This document shows positions 29,046-40,588 of a stretch of DNA of 64,000 bases, in pieces (positions within the stretch are counted from its first letter, which is position 1; every line of letters begins with the position of its first letter). Below the pieces are notes generated by a model, which worked only from the letters and a program-made list of their open reading frames with translations, was not told where the DNA came from and ran no database searches. The position numbers were made by a program, and so were the translations under genes. The stretch comes from Allodiplogaster sudhausi (taxonomy: Eukaryota > Nematoda > Chromadorea > Rhabditida > Diplogasteridae), in contig CALZFC010000006.1 of assembly GCA_945643635.1 (NCBI GenBank), positions 7,940,001 to 8,004,000 on the forward strand. Direction: 5' to 3'.

Positions 29046-32000
29046 ATGTCTACAGAAAATAAACTCATTCTGGTTAAATAAATTACTGTTCAAGAAAGAG
29101 GGTTTAGATTTTAGTTCTTAACGCTTAAGAAGGGAAATATCGATAACAGCGAAAAAAAGAACGACTGAAAAAATGTAATTTTGATTGAACTACATTTTTT
29201 CAGTCGTTCTTTTTTTCGCTGTTATCGAAATTTGATTGTATTAGGACCGCGCGTGCTTCCGAGACGGATTGCGTCCCCTAAGTGATCCAAGGATTGCGAC
29301 CTACGGCGATGGTCGCTACGTGTTTATTATCGGCGACATGCTAGTGAGAAAGAAATTAAAAATCGGAATTCCTGCCTTGCCCAGCGCATTTTTTATTGTT
29401 TATAAGGCAGGATCGAGCATTTAGGTAGAATGAGGTTTCGATCTAACCATTTTTTTTTTTAAATATTAAGCTCGGAGTTAATCACGATTTTGCCCATCTT
29501 TTCTCAGTCGTCGTTGGATTTCAACGACGGCGCGGAGGAACACGAATGCTGTTGGTTCGCCGTCGACGTCGTCGACCTGCTTCTCTCGAAAAGAGTACGC
29601 ATCGAGAACGTCGGCGACTTCTATGACTTTGGGTCTGCGCACAATTATGATTAACTTTTTTCTTCTCCTCTTGAGCTCTTTTTTATGCCAATTTATATAA
29701 AGCACCAAGATGAATAGTAACAAATCATAGCCTTCATACGTTGCATGCAGGACTTTGATTGGATTCTACGCGATCAGCGAATCGGCAGTCGTCGTCGTCG
29801 ACCTCAACCCTGAGCAGCGCACGCAACGACAGCGTCTGATTCTCATCACTCATCGTCTTGGCAAAGTATTCATTGACATATTTTGGCATTGAAAAAAAGG
29901 ATTAATATCACCGAACCCCATGTGAAATTTCATATTTCTCCGACCCCATGCACTCTTTATATTTTAATCTCAGGGAAATTTTTAGCAGTATATTATCTTA
30001 TATAAATGATTTATTGATTGAATTGTTATTAAGGCTTCGTATCCCTTCCATCGCAGCTACGCGCTGAACATGAATTGGGACAACTTTTTCATGTCGTACA
30101 CAGCGTTCGGCGAGCAGAATTGTGTTACCGCTCTCCAATGCATTGAGAGTCGGAGTTTTTTTTTCCAAAAATCAAAAAAATTTAAAGAAAGAAAGTTATG
30201 TTGTTCGAAACAACATAACTTTCTTTCGTTAAATTCTATTAAAAGGGCGAATAAAAATTATTTACTAAAAAACTCAATTACATACATATGTATGTAGCTA
30301 TTTTATTTTGACAGATGGGAGCATGACGACTTCGGTCTTCGTCTACCCACGCGATCCTGTGGATCCGTCGCCGTGTCGGAACGTCACGGAAATGCTCGCC
30401 CGAGTTCGTTCGGATTTCTTCTATCTTTCTTTCTCTCTCTCTCTCTCAAAAATAACTGCTCTCTCGCACACAGTCCTCCTCAAATGCTCTCTGCAGGCAA
30501 TGACATCTCTCGGTAGACGGGACGGGCACGAAGTCGAGGTCGCAGCGTACACTCCGCCCTTCTTCTTCTCCAATTCGATCATCGCCTTCTTCGCTGCCCG
30601 CCGCTCAGCTTTTCTTCCAGATCTGACCTCTGCGTATGCCCTCAACATTGAGTGAGCAAGCATTTATTGGCTGAATCTCTCTCCATTCACACAAGAATGT
30701 GGGCAATATACATACCCCCACAAAAAAAAGCACGATTTAGGTCAATTTGCAGAGTCATAAAATTACATCTTATTGTTAGGAGCATTTGAAAATGTTTAAA
30801 GTAATTGATTTTAAATTTAAATTTAATAATTTTTTTAAATGAAATTAGTTATTTTAGCACGGGCCGCTTGGATAAGAAGAATGTCGACGGCGTCATCGAC
30901 TTCTCACCCTACAGCTACGTCCGTGTCGACGATATTGTCCAGGGCAACAATCGACAGGTTTCTTCTATGTTCAGCTGCTGTCGAAAGAAAGCTCTTGTTG
31001 TTGTCACACCGATGTTTGAGATTCGATACGCGTTGGTTAAACATTAATGTTTCCCCTATATTTCTTCTAGTAAAACGAATGTCGGCACATTGTTGAGAAG
31101 TGGAGAACATTGAAAAGTGGCTGCTTTCTTGAGGCGACGCTGGCATTGTCGTGCAGTGTGAGGCAAGCCCGTTGGAAGACATACGTGGCCAAAGTCGCCA
31201 TGAGCATTGGATGGAAGCTGTTCGCCGGCTACGTCGCCCTTGTTCCATCTTGGCCACGGTCAGCATCAAACAATGCTGTCTTTTCCACAACTCCAAAATT
31301 CATTATTAAATCTGGCTTGCTCTACACAGCAATTAAGAGAGCAATTAAAATTCATTAATCTATCGCTCTACATTTGTGGATCCGTCATTAAAATAGTAAT
31401 TTTTCTACGTCGTCACATCCAAAAACAGCTTGGCCGAGCCGCTGTACACGATCGCAATGCGTCTCTTCATTCGACCGGCCGGGCATGTCCTGCACGCTCG
31501 CTATACGCGAGTCGGCGTGCTCTGCACGCGCACGCTGCGGTGGCGCGAGTTGCCTGACGTGACCACGCCCACTTCAGTGGATTCCCCTCGCGTCGCCGTC
31601 TTCCCCAGTGGACACACTCTTCTCTATGATGAGGTCGGTTTGTCGAGGAAGCTTTACGTCAAGAAACTTTAATTTATGTTTAAGTTTCCCTATTCCTTAA
31701 TTTAATATTCCCATTCGCTTTCTTTCTCTGTCATTCTCTCTCTCTCTCTTTGTTTTCCTTTCTCTCTCTCAGGCTTCCTCTCTGTCTCCGCATGCTCGAC
31801 TGATGTTCTCGCATCCGCCGCTGACTCCGCCCGTCTACGAGCAGTTTCGCATTCTTGCGAATCCGCTCGAGCCGCCGCGCCTCGCAACACTCGCGTCGTT
31901 CGCAGTCCGGTCAGAGGAGTCGCGTTCACAATTCTGTTTCACTGTCACGACGAACGAGCGATGAATATGGAATTGCACCACCATTATTGATATAACCTTG

Positions 32001-33759
32001 TTTTAGTTTCTGCAGGATTTTTTTTTTGATATGAAAACGATGAAATAAATTTGTCTTATAGCAGTGATACGTACAGTGGCGCTCATAAAAACTCGGAATT
32101 CAGGTTTTTTGACCATAACTTTGTTAAAGATGGGAATATTTCAATGAAACTTTCAGGGTTCCTTAATTATACTGTCATCCATTAATCAGGAGATTATCGG
32201 TTTCATTGATCCAATATTGATCGAGAAAAAATCAATAACTAAGAATCTCCCGGATTGCACATTTAGGCGTGCTAGACAAAATAATTTATTTCTTCAATCT
32301 TCGGCTAGTTTTTATTGGATAGATGGTTTAGCTGTATTCCAGAACCTCTCGGCGACAACTTTTTGATCTAACTGGTATTTAATCGCCTACGGTTACATGC
32401 TGCCTGCCTCTAGCTCGCGATTCATGCTCTCGGGCTTTGATGCAGAAGGTTCAGCATTACAAAGTCGATCATTCACTACCATGACTATAGCAATTATGAT
32501 CTTAATTTGTTTGCAGAGAATCATTGAACATATTCAGATGGCTAGCGAAGCTGTGAAAATTATATGCTAATTATTTCAGCACTCTAAGAACACCGCGGTC
32601 AACTTTGGTCCTCAGCCCAGATGTATTTAAAGTGCTGCTGTGCAGCGGTCCGAATTTCAACAACGGTTTCGTCTATGTTAAATGATAGTTAATAGGTTTT
32701 TACATGTTCGGCACTCTTATCTCATCACGGGCCTCACCACACCTCAAGCAATCAATGAACAGTTGAAGACACCTAAAGAAGCGACAAAATGGCATATTTG
32801 ACAGCAGGCATTTATAGATCACTCACAACATTAACTTATATATTTGGGATTTAGACGATTGCTTAACCTTCTGCTTTGTCGAATAAACTGATTTTTGGTT
32901 CGATATAAACGTTTTCTGGTTTGCTTTCTTGCTTTCAGGAATACCGTAATATTCTGCACCAGGGGTTCATTCAAACTTTCCTCTGTTCCTTGTGGCTTCA
33001 TGGAGCCAGGTGTGAAAAAAGGCTGCCGAACATGTAAAAACCTATTAACTATCATTTAACCTAGACGAAACCGTTGTTGAAATTCGGACCGCTGCACAGC
33101 AGCACTTTAAATACATCTGGGCTGAGGACCAAAGTTGACCGCGGTGTTCTTAGAGTGCTGAAATAATTAGCATATAATTTTCACAGCTTCGCTAGCCATC
33201 TGAATATGTTCAATGATTCTCTGCAAACAAATTAACATCATAATTGCTATAGTCATGGTAGTGAATGATCGACTTTGTCCTGCTGAACCTTCTGCATCAA
33301 AGCCCGAGAGCATGAATCGCGAACTGGAGGCAGGCAGCATGTAACCGTAGGCGATTAAATACCAGTTAGATCAAAAAGTTGTCGCCGAGAGGTTTTGGAA
33401 TACAGCTAAACCATCTATCCAATAAAAACTAGCCGAAGATTGAAGAAATAAATTATTTTGTCTAGCACGCCTAAATGTGCAATCCGGGAGATTCTTAGTT
33501 ATTGATTTTTTCTCGATCAATATGGGATCAATGAAACCGATAATCTCCTGATTAATGGATGACAGTATAATTAAGCAACCCTGAAAGTTTCATTGAAATA
33601 TTCCCATCTTTAACAAAGTTATGGTTAAAAAACCTGAATTCCGAGTTTTTATGAGCGCCACTGTATGTCGCATTGTATTCTTGTACCGTTTACCGTATTT
33701 TCAGGCGCGCCCAAGTTGACCGGCAAGATCTGCAAATTGTGGCTGATCGCCTTTTCTGA
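29046..33759 (+). CDS. Kelch-like beta-propeller protein, copy A (~441 aa)
   Basis: Twelve exons: 29046-29072, 29245-29343, 29508-29632, 29751-29865, 30057-30148, 30315-30403, 30497-30651, 30858-30957, 31134-31258, 31429-31633, 31773-31909, 33705-33759. The frame was set by synonymous differences against copy B (40589-43937), and all junctions are in phase except exon 4/5, where the donor leaves a 2-nt mismatch and the boundary is unresolved. Starts MSTENKLIL, ends ASFAVRRAQVDRQDLQIV plus a short tail. Kelch-like blades are suggested by SNSIIAFFAA followed by ALNIDTGRLDKK, and by VGVLCTRTLRWRELPDV followed by VAVFPSGHTLLYDE. No signal peptide or TM segment, so probably cytosolic with a binding role; partners unknown. 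The last intron carries a 1.59-kb foldback element. Alternative: another nematode propeller family. Confidence 0.68.
29141..29227. repeat. perfect 37-nt inverted repeat in Kelch-A intron 1
   Basis: Arms 29141-29177 (CGATAACAGCG...ATGTA) and 29191-29227 are exact reverse complements around a 13-nt spacer. Copy B has only the left arm (about 40690-40722), so the right arm was added in copy A, ending 18 nt before the splice acceptor of exon 2. Confidence 0.9.
30187..30227. repeat. 19-nt perfect inverted repeat in Kelch-A intron 5
   Basis: Left arm GAAAGAAAGTTATGTTGTT (30187-30205) and its exact complement at 30209-30227 flank a 3-nt spacer. The equivalent intron of copy B (41984-42138) lacks it. 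Confidence 0.85.
32074..33663. mobile_element. 1.59-kb foldback element with TA target duplication
   Basis: Terminal CAGTGGCGCTCATAAAAACT and its complement are flanked by TA on both sides, as for Tc1/mariner elements. The two arms (about 32074-32713 and 33024-33663) are inverted copies along about 640 bp with few differences, around a ~310-bp non-repeated centre. The equivalent intron of copy B (near 43840) has the unoccupied site GATACGTACTATG. No transposase is recognisable; the ORF at 32831-33055 (-) is mostly in the centre and has no clear motif. Confidence 0.9.
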
Positions 33760-34381
33760 GAGAATCTGAAGCGTATTCTCAACCGTCTCTCATTCTCAAA
33801 GCAATCGGATCATGAATAAAGGGCAATCTGAGTTGAAGGAAGCTCAAAAAGGCCCAAAAATCATATCGAGCACACGTTCCAAATTAACATTCCGAAAGGT
33901 AAATATTACTGAAGGCAGTGTAACTAATTAAACCAGGAGGCCTTTTGTCTTGTTTTATAGCTTTTAGATACTCGTTTTTGAAGCAGAAAAAGGATGAACA
34001 CGGAAGAAAATGAGTATTTTGCTTGGGGAGATTATTTATTGCCCCTTTTGAAGATTCTTCAGCATATTAGGTAGATTTGTTTGCATTATATTTTCTGTTG
34101 ATATATTCGGGCACGTTTCGCTTGTTGGTAAAGCCACCATGTTTTTTTTACAGTTATCTCTTATGAGAGCGTGGGCTGCAGTACAAAAGCGGATAAATCA
34201 AACATTGCACAACTGGAAGTAAAATCCTTCTCAACGATGTTATTTGCAATATCGTTGTAGTCAGTTTAATTACATACCTGCTTTCCGTGATCAGAAGAGA
34301 TCTTTGATTCGCACATTTTTCTCATGAAATTTTTATGTTCTTCTTTCGATGACCGTCTTTACTTTCCAAGCTTTATAAGGG
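33760..34381. repeat. 3' flank of Kelch copy A, duplicated at 43938-44460
   Basis: Shares long blocks with unit B (GAATAAAGGGCAATCTGAGT, AAGGCCCAAAAATCATATCG, AACGATGTTATTTGCAATAT). GAATAAAG near 33813 may be the poly(A) signal of the Kelch gene. Near its right edge lies a relic of the last receptor exon (about 34343-34368, minus strand, encoding KTVIERRT and a stop). Confidence 0.75.
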
Positions 34382-37098
34382 ATGCATATAGAGTTCATAA
34401 CAAAGTTTAGGTGGTCAAAAAGTTTTTGAAATTTTTTTCTCTAAGCTATAAGTCTAAACCCTGCAAACCCTTGGGATACCATGGTCTATATGCATATCTA
34501 CCGATATACTTAATATTTCTCTATAATCTTTTCAATATTCGATTCCTTGTTCGGAAATACACACACAAGTTACTGCGAGGAAAAATCTCGATTAATTTTT
34601 CGGGTATCTGCATTTGAATATGGGTTCCTAAGCAAATTTCCGTAGGGGCTTAAAACCAGAATCTCACTCAAACTTAACACCATTAGCATTTCAGTAAGCT
34701 TCGAGCGCGGCCTTTTGTTTTCGAATTCAATAACATAAAACATTTTTCTTATACAACTCGACGCGCTCTATTTAATGAGCATAATTTCATCATCATCCGA
34801 TTTTTTCTCTTCGGGATACACAATCGTATCCCTGAAAATTCATTTAGCCATAAATTCATCCAAAACCTGTTTTGTCAAACCATGTACGTATCATTCAATA
34901 GCATTTCGAAAGCGCTTCAAATTTTATCTAGGAACATGTTTTGTTTAGATTTCATTTTAGTCAAGAAAATTGGCTTTAAATTATTTGAGGAGTTAGCATT
35001 CCACTTTATGATCATTTCCACACTCTGGAACCTAGATAGAAAGAAAGAGCGTTAAATTTTCTACAAAACAAATATCATTCAAGAAAAATTAAAGCGTACG
35101 ATATTTTCGATATCACGCGAAAAATGCGCGCGAGTCGGTCAAAATGGCGCATTTTCGGTCGCCGAGACACAGTACGATCGCATTTATTGATCCATAACTA
35201 CGCTCAAACTTAATATTACACAATCGTAAGTATATCATCTAAGAGCTCTCACGGAGATCTTCAAATGTTACTTACATACTTTTATTGAAACGTTTGGATT
35301 TATATGGGAAATTTTGTTCTGTATAATAAGAAGGCTTAAAAAATTAGTTCAGAAACATTTCTGTTGTGGAGTTATGTGTACATAAGTAGAATACGTGACT
35401 TTGGGTTTCAAGGGGAATTAGGAATAATTTCACCTGTATCATCATTCCCAGAGTACATTCCATTGTCCGCAAGGATCCCTATAAAAACCCCCTTCTACCC
35501 GTGAATAAATGTTGTTTCCTGTGCTACGAGTTCTTGTTCTACGTGTTCTTCTCTGGTGTTCCACATCGCATCAACTTCATCTCAAGACTCTCGGATCTCT
35601 GCGTTGTTCCCTCTGTCACCCTCCTTTCAGGTTCCGGCGGTGCTCGGAAGAGGAGTGAGGATAAGGAAGAAAGATTAGGAAAGGAGTACGAAAAGCGAGA
35701 GAGTTAGGCGAGAGAGAGATAAAAGAGTCCCGGAGAACTCGTGGAGATACAGCAAGAGGTTGCTGACGAAAGCGTCTCGCCGTACGATATCTGGCGCTTG
35801 TGTGTGCGAGAGGCCAGTTTGGTGAGAGCGAGAAAACCTTGTAATCAATCCTTTTCTGGCGAGGACGAAAGATTACAACTATTTCTACATGCCCAAACAT
35901 ACATCATAAGAAAGATGATGAAATTTGGTACAAGATGAACCCCTTCAAATGAAATTCCTTTGTTATAAGCCATAAGATTAGGATTACAACGCCTCAAGGA
36001 AAAGGTGTTAAAAGAAGAATGGAATATTCTAATTCGAATAAACTAAACTATGAATTCTTGGGCGAAATGACAGTGATGCAACTTGTCCGTTTCTTATGGC
36101 TTATAACAAAGGATCGTACACATGTAATTTCATTTAAATTGGTTCATCTTGTACCAAATATCATCCTCTTTCTTATGATGTATGTATGTTTGGGCATGTC
36201 TAAATGTTTCTGAAATAGTTTTTTATGCCTTCTTATTATACAGAACGAAATTTCCCATATACATAAATCCAAACTTTTCAATAAAAGTATGTATGTAACA
36301 TTTGAAGATCTCCGTGAGAGCTTTTAGATGGTATACTTACGACTTTGTAATATTAAGATTAAGCGTATGTAGTTATGGATCAATAAATGCGCTCGCACTG
36401 TGTCTCGGCGACCGAAAATGAGCCATTTTGACCGAGCGCATTTTTCGCGTGATATCGAAAACATCGTACGCTTTAATTTTTCTTGAATGATGGTTGTTTT
36501 GTAGCAAATTTAACGCTCTTTCTTTCTATCTTGGTTCCAGAGCGTAGAAATATTGATAAAGTGGAATGCTAACTCCTCAATTCAGTTGTCAGTTCGTTTA
36601 CGAGCAGAAATATTAAAACGGTAATAACCATACGAAAAACTGAGAATTCTGATAATATATCCACCGATGAAAGAGCAAAGCCTTGACATTTTTCATAAAT
36701 CTTGAAATCGGCAACAAAAATCGACGGCAAGACTTGTCTCATTTGAGCAGTTCGCGAAAAATGATACCGATGGAAGTATTGTTTTGTAAACTGTGCCATA
36801 TGGTTCTTCTAGGTGGGAAACATGAATTTGATTTTCATTTTTTACTTCTGTGTACCATCTTCGGTACTTTTGACTGTAGAATGTAATATATTGTCGAAAA
36901 TAACTTTTTTTTGTGTATTTTCGAACAAGGAATCCAACATTGAAAAGATTATTGAGAAATATTACGTATGTATGTACATACATATGTATAACGGTAGATA
37001 TGGTCTCCCAAAATTTTATAGCATTTCGACTTATAGCTAAGAGAAAAATTTTTCAAAACTTTTTGACAACCTAAACTCGTCATGAACCCTACATGCAT
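34382..37098. mobile_element. 2.7-kb foldback element with long diverged arms
   Basis: Left start ATGCATATAGAGTTCATAAC and the complement of the right end, ATGCATGTAGGGTTCATGAC, are matching termini. Inverted pairing continues inward: CCTTGTTCGGAAATACAC, GAGTTAGCATTCCACTTTAT, AAAAATTAAAGCGTACGAT and TTGATCCATAACTAC on the left all recur as complements on the right. The axis is near 36000. The arms are clearly older than those of the 32-kb element. It lies exactly where unit A has lost about 900 bp of receptor gene present in unit B (44460-45365). Confidence 0.8.
35362..35880 (+). mobile_element. solo LTR (519 bp) inside the 2.7-kb foldback element
   Basis: This segment interrupts the left arm only. 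It is bounded by the 5-bp direct repeat ATTTC (35357-35361 and 35881-35885), begins TGTTGTGG and ends ACAACT, close to TG...CA termini. It carries a TATA-like CTATAAAAAC (about 35480) followed closely by GAATAAAT (poly(A)-like), the order expected in an LTR. The right arm supplies the empty-site sequence (ACATTTAGACATGCCC as complement). No internal retroelement genes remain. Confidence 0.8.
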
Positions 37099-37169
37099 TC
37101 CTAATAAAGATTTCAAAGTAAAATAAAAATAAAAATTTCCCGGGTCAGGCGCTCTTAATCTCACAAAAT

Positions 37170-38545
37170 TATCACAATGCCGCTATCATGTTGCTAACGT
37201 TTTCTGAACATAAAAACTCACTATAAACGTGAAAATTGTGACCGCTACTTGCGACATTTAAAACTCATTTCCAAGAAATCCGTTGAAGCAAGAACTGAAG
37301 AAGAGCGTAGTCCACAAAGATGCGCAAACTTCGAGTGCCACTAATACGGGCAAGAATGTTCTCCAACGGTCTGAAGATGTTTATTATTATGGCATTTGTC
37401 ATTATATTGCAAGCTTACAAAGTTGTATTGTCTAAACATTTGTTAAATATTATACATCTGAATAGTTTTTAATATAAATTAAATGAAAACTCCTTCTCCT
37501 ATATACCTGCAAATTGACATGTAACGGTGCACAAAATTCACTGTAGGCCGGATGACACTTCCGGCAAGCGCAAAGAAGAAGAGATACAAGAAGATTTGTA
37601 CGTCCGGGAAGAGACCTTCTTTTGATATGGCCACAGCGCTTGGCATCGAGATCACCAGCTGAGTAAGGCAAGGTTTTAAACTGCAGCCGCTCTGCGCATT
37701 TTCATTCGTTCGTGCAATGTCCAGCAGTTTTTTTTCCATTATCCGTTTAAGAGACGGCTGTTCGAACCCGAACTTTTTTTTACCGCAAAAGAACCCTTTA
37801 AAGTAAGGTGATCACCGAAAAATACCGGTTCGAATTGCCGCGTCTGCTCTGTCAGTTCTCACTCTCATTCTCGCGTGCTATTTCGCTAGTCGTGCAAACG
37901 TGCAGCGTGAAAGTAGCACGAGCGAATGAAAGTGTGAAGGGACGCGGCAATTTGAAATCTCCCATATTTTTTCGGTGGACGCTCTACTTTAAGATTAAAA
38001 TTAAAATTAAATGACTAAGCCGGCATGACAACTAACTGGCATTTCGAACGCGTAGACAACGGAGAAAAGGACGTTAGCCCATGCGGCATGTTGGAGGAGA
38101 AGTCGGAGAGAGCCGACGCGATCTTCGCGCGCTACGTTAGAAATTGGAAATTTTATTGTTTTCAAGCAAAATTACTTTAATATTTACCGAAAACAACGAT
38201 GCGAGTCCTATAAATTAATTTTTACTTAGGCAAAGATGATGAAAAACTAGATGCTTTTATCAAGATAGTCTGTTTTCTTTTCTGAATTTGCCGGTGTTTC
38301 TGCACATATTGGTCATGGCTGTTTATGTTTGTTTCTTCATATGTCGACGACATATCGTTACCACAAAGTAAGATTCTACCTCCGAATCGGATGGTCAGAA
38401 CAGTGAAGACGGCCGAATTGGCTAATAGCGACAGTGCCAAGGCGAGTAAAGCGTTGGCGCGGCCAAGTGGGCCGGTGTAGATGTCCAGGAAGCAGACCCA
38501 CGGCTCGGTCGAGCAGTTGCCCCACATTTCATACGCTTTTGGCAT
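37170..38545 (-). pseudogene. 7TM chemoreceptor-like pseudogene (unit A)
   Basis: Relic of the receptor that is far better preserved at 44435-46763. Exon 1 (38545-38380, start MPKAYEMWGNC, TM1) and exon 2 (about 38135-38027, TM2) are recognisable, as is the third exon (about 37669-37505) with DVQIFLYLFFFALAGSVIRP and HRYMSICR. Exon 4 (about 37394-37220) has lost 20 bp that are present in unit B and contains stops. The exons for TM5-TM7 are gone, replaced by the 2.7-kb foldback element; only the tail of the last exon survives near 34343-34368. It cannot make a 7TM protein. Confidence 0.85.
37796..37993. mobile_element. 198-bp hairpin MITE in an intron of the receptor pseudogene
   Basis: Ends CTTTAAAGTA and TACTTTAAG are inverted. 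Pairing continues through CACCGAAAAAATA, GAATTGCCGCGTC / GACGCGGCAATTTG and TCTCATTCTCGCGTGCTATT versus its diverged complement. It is absent from the same intron of unit B, which instead carries the TTAA MITE (45906-46263). Confidence 0.75.
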
Positions 38546-39795
38546 CTATGCATATGTATAAACTTTCTGAAATTAGAATAAAAAAGGAAATTTATTACAT
38601 AGATTCATGTGTAAATGTATTTTGATAATTACAACCTTACACCTTTAATTGGCACCTCCTCAAATCATTGGTCAGAAAAAAAATCTGACAAACTGAAATC
38701 AGTAAAATACAAAAATACAACAAACGAAATATAACAAACATAAACAAACAAACATACAACAAAACCGTTGGAAGATAAATTATCCAGAATTTTTTAGATA
38801 ACACATGCATTTAGCTGTTTGCCCCGTTTAAAAAAAAAGTCGTTCACTGAATAACATACAGTTTTAAAAACGCGGATTAATATGCAATTGTCTAAAATGC
38901 AAATACAGAAAGTTTAAATCGTTATTTTTTAGTTGCTACAATGTCAGAGGCAACATGGTGCGACGAAATTTTTTTTAAACTTTATATGTCAACCACTCTC
39001 TTGTTGCACACGGTCTGTATTCAGACGAAGGTCTACATATTTGATCTACCACTGTAGAATCATTCCGTAGTTGGTTCCTTTACTATTCGGGGCTCGCCAG
39101 CATTTCATGATGATTACATGGATTGGTACATATTTACATACATATACATATAGGTATCTTTTTCAACGTAGGAAACAATCGCCAAAATAGAAAAAAAATA
39201 TTCAGTCGCATTGATGTACTCAAGAATGCTAGTGTGAGTAATATTTTATGAGTCATTACCAATAAACGATGCTAGCATCGGTAATAACTCATTAAAAAAA
39301 ACTTTTATTCGCATACCGCATGACTGGATCAATCCGAAATGGCCTACATTTATGCTTACGTCGTCTTCTAGCAGAGTTTGAATCACCAATGTTCAGAGGT
39401 GAGCAAAAGGTAATAGAGTAAAAGGAATGCAGAATAATGGTATCTCGTTATTGCTATATTTATGTACGAGCACATTTCCGTTGATAATCTAACTAAAGAT
39501 AGACAGAGCCCAGAGAAAGAGAGAGAAAAAGAAATCGAAGATAGAGAGGGAAAGAGAGTGAGAGAAAGAGAGAGAAGCCCATACATATATTTCCGGGAAA
39601 TATCGGAGAACAATTTAATGATTTTTTGTTACGATCACTTTCCAGCTCTTATTCTATTTGAAAAGAATTTGTTGTGTTTGAGAAGTTTGCAGCACGGAAT
39701 GCGTCGTGCATTTGGTCGGGAGTAAACATCGGCTCTCCCTCTCTCTCATTCAGATGAATGGCAGAAAGAGATGGAGCAAGTGAGACAGTGAAAAA

Positions 39796-39832
<37 letters not shown>

Positions 39833-40588
39833 AAGTGAGAGAGAGAAGAAAGGAGAAGGAGAAAGAGAGAGAGTGAGGAGAGAGAGAAAAAAGAGAGAAA
39901 CATAATGGCGAAATATGTAGTGCCGACCTTGTAAGCCACATAACTGACGATCGCTGTCTTTTTGAAATTATAATTATCTTATCCCTAACACAAAAAGCGA
40001 CTGCCCATCTAAATTTGAAGCGAAATGCTCAAAATCTCAAACGAACTAATAACAAAAATCAAATATTCCGTCTTTTGTGAATGATCATGTGCATTCTTAA
40101 ATTAGAATTCATTCACTGGCTGGATAGCACTCTATTCGTAAGTAGATCATGACTCTTTATGCCCTTATTGTTTATCTCCTGAAGATTACTTTCAGCAAAT
40201 AACAATTTGCCGGCAATGATGACACCGTGCAATTCGACGAGTTTTCGTTGCTGACGATCTTCTCTCTTCAAAAGTCGATGAATTCTTTTTGGCAATTGTT
40301 TTTTTTTACAATTTGAAAATTCCATCTTGACCAAAAATTTTTTATATCGAAGTTCTTTGGAGTATTCGCTAATAATATTCATTTCCTGCATTGATTGGAA
40401 ATAGCGGAATGAACCGTTTGTTTAGCACTTCATTTAAAATGAAATGAATTATATTCTTGCCAATTTATATAGTGCACATAGGCGGAAATGATGAAACGTA
40501 ACAAAATATTCTTTTCACTCACTTCACCTTATCTCCGCTCCGACTACTGGTTGCCTCTTCGTTTTCTCTTTGCTTGGCAATCCTCCCC
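38546..40588. repeat. boundary between duplication units, no gene
   Basis: 38660-38745 matches 47695-47770 (AAAAAAAATCTGAC, ACGAAATATAACA). 39228-39740 matches 48838-49345 (GCATGACTGGATCAATCCGA / GCATGGCTGGATCAATCCGA, GGTCGGGAGTAAACATCGGC). 39905-40560 matches 27715-29030 in pieces (TTATCTTATCCCTAACACAA, TTATCTCCGCTCCGACT). GA tracts lie near 39510-39580 and 39795-39900. This defines the edges of the tandem duplication. Confidence 0.75.

Noticed and set aside
32831..33055. ORF in the 1.59-kb foldback element as a transposase
   Set aside because: No DDE-type or helix-turn-helix pattern recognised; part of it lies in the inverted arm.
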